Assembly: GCA_030141605.1 (NCBI GenBank)
Contig: JAQGDQ010001727.1
Coordinates: 1-27,884, forward strand
DNA: 27,884 nt
DNA from: Tubiluchus corallicola
Taxonomy: Eukaryota; Priapulida; Priapulimorpha; Priapulimorphida; Tubiluchidae
Direction of reading: 5' to 3'
Position 1 is the first letter of the stretch. Each line of letters opens with the position of its first letter. Made by a program: the position numbers and the translations under genes. Below, in pieces: positions 7,631 to 16,550 of the stretch. The notes beneath the pieces are model-generated. The model did no database searches, was not told the origin of the DNA, and saw nothing but the letters and a program-made list of their open reading frames with translations.

Positions 7631-10600
7631 CTGTTCATGAACAAAAACAACATCATAGACAGATTTAATGGCAAATGAAGCTGTAATTTGTCCAATAATT
7701 TGTAATCTGGGTTGCTAAAATAACAAACAAATATGCTTCTCAATTTTACAGAACTAGGTGTTTCATATAGGGGAGTGGACTGTATTAGTTTAAAAATGTT
7801 CCAGTTTTTTAAAAGTGTTTGTGAGAGAGTGAGAGAGAGAGAGAGAGAGAGTGAGAGAAGACAGAGAGAGAGAGAGTGAGTGAGAGACAGAATGACAGAG
7901 AAAGACAGAAAGAGAGAGTGAGAGAGAGAGAGTGAGAAAGAGAGACAAAGAGGGGGAGGGAAAGAGAGAGAGAGACAGAGAGATGGAAAGAGGGAGAGAG
8001 AGGAAGAGAAAATGACAGAGAAAAGGAAAAGACAGAGAGAAAGAAAGAAAAACAAAGCAAAGATAAATCAAACAAACTACAAATGCATGTACACAAAAAA
8101 TACCACTTACAAAGCGAAATAGTAAGTCAGAAAAAATGGCATGCTTCCACATTCTGATACCAAGCCTCGGGTCATGGTTCATTCAGAAAGCTTGTAACTC
8201 ACTGACCAATGATTCTTCACCGACTCACCTAATCACCAAGCCACCGGTCATGGTTCCGTCAGAAAGCTTGTAACTTATATCTCACTGACCAATGATTCTT
8301 GACCGACATTTCACTGACCAATGATTCTTGACCGACTCACCTAATCTCTGTATTTCTATAATCGTTGCTTCTGTGTACGGCATTTTGGTCCTATCATCAT
8401 AATTTGGCAGCCGACTTCGACCCACAACTTCATCGATCTCGGCCTGTACCTTCTTCATAACACCTGGATGCTTCATTAAGAAGAGAAAACCCCATCTCAG
8501 AGTAGTAGTAGTAGTCTCAGAACCAGCAGTAAAGAGATCCAAGGTCACAAGTGTCAACTCCATTGCTAATAAAAAAACACTCAGTTTTTCATTTTACTTT
8601 TATTACTTGTTATTAAAGATTTATTTTTTAACTCGCGACAGAAAGTTTTAGTTAAAACAGACATATGACAATCAGAAGGAACTTTTAACATGTTTTAACA
8701 GCTAGCTAGAACATTAACTAGTTCATTTTTTCCTGTTCCCAAGCAACATCTTGCCAGTAAATCACTTTACGCATAGACTAATGCATAATTAAGTGAAGTC
8801 CACGTAAAACAACTGATGATGCTGAATTAATGCAGCAGATGACTTTGCTTTACCCACGTGTCACGTGACGGTTTTAGTTAAGACGCGTTGCTGTGGTAGT
8901 AGGTACACTTAACCTTTGATCTACAGCAACTATGCGTGTGCACGTTGCGAAACTGTGAAAAGGGTTATTGCTACATGTACAGGAAACTGGAAAGTATTGA
9001 TTGTTCTTAGCATTAACACTCGCCTTTCTTTATATTTATTTCCAAGGTAGTATGGTTGCATTAAATTATACTGTGGTTACACATCAAGTTGTCTGGTTAC
9101 ATTAAATTATTGATTTTTTTATCTGGCTACTATAATCTCTGTTATATAAATCTTAGCTAAACGTTTTGCAAGATGCCAGTATAAAATAATTTAATTTAAA
9201 CACCTGTGAATGTAGAATCTGTGACTCCATTTTGTTTTTCCTCCTTCAGAACATTCAAGTAAGCATCAATAAAGTCGTTCGTGTTACTAGGATCGTGTCT
9301 TTCTAGATGTTCGTCAATTCGCCGCTTAATAAACTCGGAAACATCCTCATTATTTTTTAGAATTGCTTCATATCTGAAAAGTGAAGTTGCAATATGAGAG
9401 TAACTCTTTTATGTCGGATCTTCAATTGGTAACACAAGCTGGAGCTGACTGGCACTGTGCCAACTGTTTACTAAACAGCATTTACTTGCTTTGAAGATGG
9501 ATTATTTTTATGCTACAATTCTGCCTGTGCAACACCTACAATAGACACAACGGCATTCGATGGATCTGACTTGCAGTTCATGTTAATAGTTATTAACAGC
9601 CAAGCTTACATAAAAGTTTGCATACAAAGAATTTGAAATTTCAATTTGAGGTGATTTTCAAATTTAATAAATATCTGAATCAACAATAATTACTAAGAAA
9701 ATGATCTTCAGTCATTTGAAAAAGGGATCATGGCTTCATAGAGTTGGCTCTATACTAATGGATCCTGAGCATGGCTTCATAGAGTTGGCTCTACACTCAT
9801 GGACCCTGAGCATGGCTTCATAGAATTGGCTCTATACACATGGACCCTGAGCATGGCTTCATAGAGTTGGCTCTATACTCATGGATCCTGAGCATGGCTT
9901 CATAGAATTGGCTCTATACTCATGGATCCTGAGCATGGCTTCATGGAGTTGGCTCTACACTCATGGACCCCGAGCATGGCTTCATAGAGTTGGCTCTATA
10001 CTCATGGACCCCGAGCATGGCTTCATAGAATTGGCTCTATACTCATGGATCCTGAGCATGGCTTCATAGAATTGGTTCTATACTCATGGATCCTGAGCAT
10101 GGCTTCATAGAGTTGGCTCTATACTCATGGACCCTGAGCATGGCTTCATAGAATTGGCTCTATATTCATCGACCCTGAGCATGGCTTCATAGAATTGGCT
10201 CTATACTCATGGATCCTGAGCATGGCTTCATAGAGTTGGCTCTATACTCATGGACCCCGAGCATGGCTTCATAGAATTGGCTCTATACTCATGGACCCTG
10301 AGCATGGCTTCATGGAGCTGGCTCTACACTCATGGACCCTGAGCATGGCTTCATAGAGTTGGCTCTGTACTCATGGACCCCGAGCATGGCTTCATAGAGT
10401 TGGCTCTATACTCATGGACCCCGAGCATGGCTTCATAGAATTGGCTCTGTACTCATGGATCCTGAGCATGGCTTCATAGAGTTGGCTCTATACTCATGGA
10501 TCCTGAGCATGGCTTCATAGAGTTGTCTCTACACTCATGGACCCTGAGCATGGTTTTGCAACTCATTACCCGAGTGCCACCTGGACAAAAATGGAAACTT

Positions 10601-13600
10601 TGTGAGCAATGAAGCCATGATTCCTTTTTCAAATTATTGAACATAAGCATGAAAGTTCTTGCAGAAGCAGATCTGGAGAATTTATTTTGAACTGAGTTTC
10701 TAACATAATTTGCACCACGTTCACGGCCATTTGCCTCAAAATTTTGGACAATGAACAAACCACATTTCCAATTGGGCCACATTTTCAACGTCATGTATAA
10801 ACAAAGTTGTTAAATAAGTGAGTTACGTATTAATAATTAAGTACCACAAACTTCACTAAGTGTTCATGTATCTTTATATGGAGCTTAGGAACCAACAATG
10901 CCACATTTTCAGGAAGCAACTTACTGCACCCTTTGAGTGTCCCGTAATTTCTACAGATTCGTAAATCTTGGCAGGACAACATATTGTTGCATTATTTGTA
11001 GATTTAATTGTTGCACTAAATAATTCATTCCAGATCTGAATATTACTAAAGTAAAATTCCTATTAGCTTTAGCTGAAAATACCTTTCATGACCAGACGGT
11101 TTAGTGTAGTGGCAATGCGTCTGCTTTCCGTCTGGGAGGTCGTGAGTTCGAACCAGCGGCCGGGTCATACCAAAGACTTTAAAAATGGTACCTGCTGTTG
11201 CTCTGCCTGACGCGTGGTATTTAGGGTAAAAGTGGGGTAATAATAGTCTCTGTTTTATAGTTGTAGGTTGTAATTTACAGTCGGTGATAATAGCTCTTTG
11301 AGCTAATGTTAATTGTTGATGCAAAAGCCGACTTTAAATAAAGATTATTATTATTATTATTATTATTATGAATTAATTTAAACCTAGGCGACGCTATATA
11401 CCTTGGTCGTATTTTCGGCAGGAAGCGAATAAATGGCAACGCATCAACAAGAAAGAAAACCACATTGCAAATATTTGTAGCATTGGAGTTTATGGCTCCC
11501 ATCAGCTTTTGAAACTCCATATCGTCATACTCGTACCGACTTCCGAATATAATCGAGCAGATGACATTTGACACGCTGTTGCCAAGCAACAGTTGGATGT
11601 CAAAGCACTCGATGCTTTTGCTCTTGCATTCAGCAAGAAAGCAGGATATCTCCTCTTTGATCTTCTGCTCGATGCTAACCTTTCCCATGCCAAATTCTCG
11701 CAGCTTGCTAAGAGCAAATTTTCGCTGTTCTTTCCATAGGCGACCTTCTGATAGCAGAAGCCCTAAATAACAGTACTTATATTAATCAAGAAGGCCTACA
11801 TAACAATACATTATTAATCAATAAACTGAAAGACACAACTTGAAATGGTTGGTGTCGAGAAATACGCCAGTATGGCATATCACTAGTTATAGTATTTATA
11901 GCTGTTTATCCTATTTGAGCCACATAAATTTCATTGTATGTATTATGCTATAATGACAATAAATTGCTTACTTGCTTTGCCTGGAACTGTCCTGGCAAAC
12001 AGGTTTATGAATGAACATACAAGCCTGTAGGATAAGCAGTATTTGGCATTGTGCCAAATTGCCCACATAATTATCCAATTATTCTGACTCTATTATTATA
12101 TATATATATATATATAATGCGTACTCGATTAAAGTTAACATAGTAGCCCACCAAGTGCTATGTTATCTCCCAGCTACTAATCGGGGATATCCTTGGGCAC
12201 AGGTTAACTGGTACGTTTGACTATTTTATATTATTGTTTTAACCTAGTAATATAACGGAAACAATAAAGTCATAGTTTTTGTCGAAACGTTTATTATCAT
12301 TTATTGATCGATTGTACTAAAATGCTGTTAGGCCTTTATAAGGTAAAAGACCAATATGTCTCTTGTATACTTGGACAGAAGAAAATCATTTTCATTACTC
12401 TAAATTTAAATTTATGTTGTATTGTCATCATACGTTTTTGAGTTTTGGATAGTGCTGCCACCTTCAGGTGTTCTTGTTAAAATTGTCAAATATTTCTCTT
12501 TACTGTTTAAATTTCCATTGGCTTCTACAGTCTTTATGAATGCATAATCTCTAAACCTGTTTTCACACCTGTATGATTTCACCTGTAGTTTTTGGTCACT
12601 TGGTTTTCTGCATTTCAACATGACACTACTTCACTGTTTATGTAGACACTTCAGAATAAAATCTTGAAACTAAATTTCAAGTTTTTAGCTACTGTAGTTT
12701 TCAATATTTTAGAGCATTCCTTATTCTGAACTAATGTTTACACAATCATCCGGTTTTCCTTTAAAATCAAAAAGAAATAAAAACGCTGATAGCTTGTACC
12801 TATATTGAACCGCAACAAAGTCTTATGGCGCTTTCAGGTTAGTGAGGTTACTAACCAAGTTAACTCGCAAGTGTGTTCTGATTAGAGAGCAAAACCTGCT
12901 GTGAGTTACTCTCCTACAGTATAAGTGCAAGCTGACACTCACTTCTCTAATCACTGCAACAAGTGTTGACAGTAACTCACCAAGGCGTTCACACTAGACA
13001 GTAACACACAGGAAATCAACTGGCAGCAACCGTCGAAGAGTTTGCAATAATCTGTCGACAGTAACTCGCAAAGCAGTTCATACTTGAGAGTTCGCTGACA
13101 GAAAGAAAACTTTTGATAGAAGACTCGCTAGTGTGAAATGATCCTGTGTATAGCCTAGGTCTATAACACTACCACCTAAGTCTATAGAACAAGACAGCTC
13201 TAGAAAGTTTCTCACCCATCCACTCTGCACAAATGAAACATGGCGCTTCTTAAGTTTTCTGGATGAGTTTTGCTGTATGCTAGCAGCATGATGTTGGACA
13301 AGTGTGCACGACGTCAATGTGTGTGGTAATAGCAGCGGAATGTTTTGATTTTTTTACATTGTGTAGGATGCATTTCACATGACCACAGTGCACAGCGCTC
13401 ATTCGTTCCCTACACACCATGCATTTGACCTTCAGCTGACCTTACACTTTGACTTATTGGTAGAATTTGTTTATTTACTGAACATCTATTTTCAGCTTCG
13501 AGTCTGCCTTCAACCCTTTCAAACATGTCTGTATCCTACACCACAACAAGAATGCTCTTCAAAGAACTCAGGATAGATGTACTCATCTTGCTAGTGACCC

Positions 13601-14268
13601 TCTTTCTACTCTTGAGCAAAGACATAAGACTGTAGACCTTGTGAACTGCTTGAAAATAATTATCAGTGCTTTATCATCTGATAGTTTCAAAAGGCATTCG
13701 AGAGATTACCACTTACAGATAGTTACTATCAAGGTCCTTATTTCTTTGTATAACTGTATAAGGTATTCTTGGATAAGGTGTTAGTACAAGTGATAACATA
13801 GAGCTTTTACGGACATACTATAAAGGGTAATACTAAATAGCATTGCTAGCTAGAAACCTAGAAAATTAGAAAACGCTTAGAGTTGCACTTACCATGCATG
13901 TTACCCTTAGCATCGCCATATGTGCGTGACAAAATGAAACTTGTGTGCCTACCAGAAAACACATCTCCAAATTTCAGAAAAGCTTCACGTCCCGTTTCGT
14001 AATCGTTTAGTACAACGTGGAAGGCATTACCCAAGTAAAGACCGAAAATATCGCCATAACGTTTCTTTAGGTCCATCAAGTAGTAGCCGATATGTTGTTT
14101 ACCTACAGATAACAATGAACCTACTAACGGAAGGCCGACTGGTCCTGGAGGTGCCCCACGCGGACGTCTTAAACGATTCCACGCTAGTAACACTATTAGG
14201 AATGCAGTAAATATTGAGAGTGCAGTTAAAGCACTTACAGACATCAGACGATCGAGAAAATAAAACAT
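7415..14268 (-). CDS. CYP2-like cytochrome P450, - strand copy (exons 1-5; heme exon missing in this orientation)
   Basis: Exons in order are 14268-13893, 11762-11402, 9373-9204, 8565-8341 and 7630-7415, all GT-AG and phase-consistent. It has the start codon, the N-terminal anchor, the proline hinge ([12 protein letters not shown]), [17 protein letters not shown] and the FRPEHHL region. Exon 5 ends in FSV plus one base of the heme-loop Gly. The following - strand sequence runs through the rest of the right arm into the spacer, where the heme exon is in the opposite orientation, so no Cys ligand is available. Exons 1-5 plus the spacer exon would total 509 codons (508 aa), the usual P450 length. 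As drawn the copy would be inactive. An inverted spacer would make it complete. Confidence 0.85.
7816..8056 (-). repeat. GA-rich microsatellite, intron 4 (right arm)
   Basis: Inverted partner of 4096-4338. Copy numbers differ slightly, as expected for an unstable repeat. Confidence 0.95.
8158..8346 (-). repeat. Imperfect tandem duplication across the exon 4 splice donor (right arm)
   Basis: Arm partner of 3803-3991 with the same duplicated donor and the same three AAGAATCATTGG blocks. Confidence 0.8.
8341..8565 (-). CDS. P450 exon 4 (- copy): I and K helices
   Basis: Same 225-nt exon as 3585-3809, with AGSETT and EIQR retained. It carries three synonymous differences from the left-arm copy. 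Confidence 0.92.
9204..9373 (-). CDS. P450 exon 3 (- copy)
   Basis: Same 170-nt exon as 2777-2946, with no base differences seen. Acceptor TTTTCAG|A, donor ACAG|GTGTTT. Confidence 0.9.
9730..10555. repeat. 41-bp minisatellite, about 20 copies (right arm)
   Basis: Inverted partner of 1595-2420, with the same unit, nearly the same copy number and nearly the same order of variants. Array length has hardly changed since the arms duplicated, which suggests recent duplication or gene conversion. Confidence 0.95.
10538..10630 (+). pseudogene. Diverged antisense relic of P450 exon 5 (right arm)
   Basis: Arm partner of 1520-1611, here on the + strand. It has the same substitutions relative to true exon 5 and the same junction with the minisatellite. 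Confidence 0.75.
11090..11369 (+). mobile_element. tRNA-derived SINE in P450 intron 2 (right arm)
   Basis: This is the arm partner of 780-1060. The A box is at 11102-11112, the B box at 11144-11154, and the ATT tail at about 11344-11369. The ATT tail is slightly shorter than in the left arm. Because both arms carry it at the same place, the insertion predates the inverted duplication. Confidence 0.75.
11402..11762 (-). CDS. P450 exon 2 (- copy)
   Basis: Same 361-nt exon as 385-745, with the same splice sites, protein sequence and phases. Exon 1 ends with one base, which this exon's leading GG completes as Gly. Confidence 0.9.
12091..12117. repeat. ATT/TA run at the right-arm boundary
   Basis: TATTATTATA followed by (TA)n starts exactly where the arm homology ends. 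Such AT palindromic runs form hairpins and are fragile, so it may mark a breakpoint. Confidence 0.85.
12827..13144. mobile_element. Candidate MITE with degenerate terminal inverted repeats
   Basis: GGCGCTTTCAGGTTAGTGAG at the left end resembles the reverse complement of the right end, GGATCATTTCACACTAGCGAG. Inside, several imperfect repeats of GACAGTAACTCGC and GTTCACACTAGA-like motifs occur in both directions. This fits a small non-autonomous DNA transposon. No clear target-site duplication. Confidence 0.35.
13482..13784 (+). other. Unexplained open frame without ATG (possible exon or element fragment)
   Basis: The frame is open for 100 codons between TGA (13479) and TAG (13782). A plausible acceptor (CTATTTTCAG) precedes [16 protein letters not shown]. 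Composition looks protein-like ([20 protein letters not shown], then [10 protein letters not shown]) but no family is recognised. It is antisense within P450 intron 1. It may be a decayed element fragment or chance. Confidence 0.25.
13893..14268 (-). CDS. P450 exon 1: start, membrane anchor and hinge
   Basis: The ATG at 14268 opens MFYFLDRL, and a second Met follows at codon 9. A hydrophobic segment at about residues 10-30 ([18 protein letters not shown]), basic RLRRPRG and the proline-rich [12 protein letters not shown] are the ER anchor and hinge of microsomal P450s. The sequence continues through GDIFGLYLG and the B-helix region. The strong donor CATG|GTAAGT gives an exon end at 13893 (376 nt, phase 1). 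A weaker donor 12 nt upstream (13905) is in the same phase. It lies outside the palindrome and is single copy. Confidence 0.9.
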
Positions 14269-16441
14269 AATTCTCTTCCAAACGTTTGTAATTCAACAAT
14301 TTCTACGGACAGTGTACAGTAACTGACTACTGCTTGTACGGTAGATAGCTGCGCCATCAGTTGGGCGAAACATCAAAATAAAAGTGTTTTTGGAGCGGCG
14401 ATTCGACCATCAAAGAACCAAGCGGCTGATGACTGTTATGGATGTATGCCACGCAAAAAGATCTCAATGGAACGTCTCTAATTCTGGAAAATATTTCATT
14501 TTCGGGAGTAGCTATAAGGACCAAATCACTGGCATTAGAAAGTTATTATGTGAACATATAATGGGTAGTGGTATAGCAACTTTAGCTTTAAAATTATTTA
14601 TTGGCACTGTCTGACTTCTTTGGAACAAAATAGCGTGTAATACAGCAATGATAGTTCACAGAAGTTGTTACCTGTTTCAATATGCTTACTGTTTTCCACG
14701 AAGATCACGCTGCCAATACATGATATCACACAGAAACCATGAGAATGTCACAAGTATTTTTAAAATCCCTAAACAAGCGGCCATCTTGCATATAAGTGCC
14801 AAGCATTTCTAAATGACATTCAGCTCCCTGTTTTTTAATTCTCAAGCATTTCAATTTTTCAAAACATCTGACTACAAAATTCAACTGTCTCGACTTGCAC
14901 TGAAATTTCAACACACATACATGTAATTTCATTTACCAAACAGTTTTTAGTTTTTATTACCAAGCTGTAACCTCAAGTATGCTATTTCTTTAGAAAGAAA
15001 AGCAACAACAACTATCTCGTACATGTGATGAACAGCAACATTAAGTTTATTTCATGTATTAGTAGTTGTTCAAGACAAAAGTTCTCAAAATCCATGCAAC
15101 CACATTGTAAATAATTACAATGATTTATAAAAGTGTGTACTATATAACTAATGCAGTAATCAGCACGCAGTATTCATCGTTTCTGTGAAATTGCTGCTGG
15201 TATGCAATAGTTTGAAAAATAAACAGTAAAGCAAGTTGTAGGTTATTTAGTGATTTCAACCACTAGGCTGTGAATTACGCAAATAAAGGTGAATCTAAAA
15301 AATCAGATCAGAAACAGTCTTCCGTTTCTGTGTAACACAGGATACAATATTTCATATCACCGATTTTTAAGCCATAAAATCTACAAAATTGCGTATGTGC
15401 ACATTATAACCTATAAGAGTTCTACACCATCGCTATGTTCGGTTGTACATTTCAAAAGAAATATAATAACAATATAATATAACAAACTTTAGCTCTCACA
15501 ATAAAAAAACCATGATTAGTATGACATTAAATATTTTGTAAGACAGAGCGAGACGAGAGAGAAATTCATAATAACAAAGCGGCTTGAATACAAAACCACA
15601 AATACATTATTAATTAGCCAAGAAAAGCAACGTTAAGTGATACTGTTCACTCTGTTCACAGCGACCATGTGACAGTGTTCACATTATTTAAGACCTAGCT
15701 ACATTTCAGTGACTAAGGTAATCCTTTAACCATATTACTGCTATCTTGTCACTATACCCCGTATAGAAAAGTCAATTCCTGCCCAATGCGCACAGACACT
15801 GTAGGCGTGGAATTTGTTTAAAACCTATGAGAATGTATCATCTACGCCACGTTTCACTTTCACCGATATGTACACCCAGATACAAAAATTTTAACAAAAT
15901 CAAACTGTACATTTAAACCTCTCTCTCCAAGAGAATAAAGCACACACTTTCTTCCTGTTATAACGGCGCAATAGTAAAGAAGTCTGGTCAAAAATCTGTT
16001 TTCACATACGCAATCCGACTGATCAGCAAATTTATAATTAATATAAATGTGGCTGGTGCTTACAAAAACAGACTTCTACCAGTATGTGAACCTTTGTAAC
16101 TCATAGACAAGTTTCGCAAACACATACGCTGTCTTTGATATATAAAAGCAAACGTATGTTGAATAAATACTATTCAGATATTTACAAGGAGTATAATATG
16201 ATTAAGATAATAATAAACTTTAGTTTGCATCAAGACAATTGATAATTATAAAAGCAATAGGAATCATCGAGTTTTTATGACCTAGTTAGAGTAGTTATTT
16301 TAGTAATTTTATATTAATGTGATTAAAATTTTTGAAGAAGAAGAAGAAAACAGGTCCAAAAGAAAACTCGTCTATGAGCTTTAGGAACGCCCGCATTGAA
16401 GAAAATGTGTGCTTTAATGTTAAATATTTATCACTGTGACA
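14269..16441. other. Intergenic region between P450 exon 1 and the ankyrin-like stop
   Basis: About 2.2 kb of AT-rich DNA. It must hold the ankyrin-like gene's 3' UTR and the P450 promoter. No TATA box was convincing upstream of 14268. A short GAAGAA run lies at about 16335-16350. No coding segment is supported. Confidence 0.6.
15046..15051 (-). terminator. Candidate polyadenylation signal for the ankyrin-like gene
   Basis: AATAAA on the - strand, about 1.4 kb past the stop. Canonical in sequence, but such hexamers occur by chance in AT-rich DNA. Another lies at 14597-14602. Confidence 0.2.
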
Positions 16442-16550
16442 TCATTCTTCGCTCTTCTCTCGTGTGACGTCATCATCTGGATGTTGATGTGTATGGCTGG
16501 TCTGCGTCATGGTTACCGTACCTTGCATGTCTGCTTCATCAGTCATGTAC
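16442..16550 (-). CDS. Ankyrin-like terminal exon with stop
   Basis: Acceptor TTTTCACTTTCAG|G. Its first base completes Arg with the AG of the previous exon, giving LIDRYMTDEADMQGTVTMTQ, then a His/Asp-rich end and EKSEE-stop (TGA, 16444-16442). Confidence 0.82.

Larger units (their letters stand above)
6742..12091 (-). repeat. Right arm of large inverted repeat (palindrome)
   Basis: This is the inverted partner of 56-5407, with the same internal order read on the - strand: P450 exons 2-5, SINE, minisatellite and microsatellites. Its outer edge (12091) abuts an ATT/TA-rich run (12091-12117), which is absent at the outer edge of the left arm. Its inner edge (6742) meets the unique spacer. Confidence 0.95.
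12092..13892 (-). other. P450 intron 1, single-copy part
   Basis: Intron 1 of the - copy runs from 13892 to 11763. The part outside the palindrome holds the TA run, a candidate MITE (12827-13144) and an unexplained + strand open frame (13482-13784). No further P450 exon was recognised. Confidence 0.6.

Noticed and set aside
56-12091. Palindrome as a plain sequencing artefact (missed adapter fold-back)
   Set aside because: A fold-back of one molecule would give identical arms and no 1.3 kb unique spacer. Here the arms differ by many substitutions. A haplotype mis-join is not excluded and is listed as the alternative.
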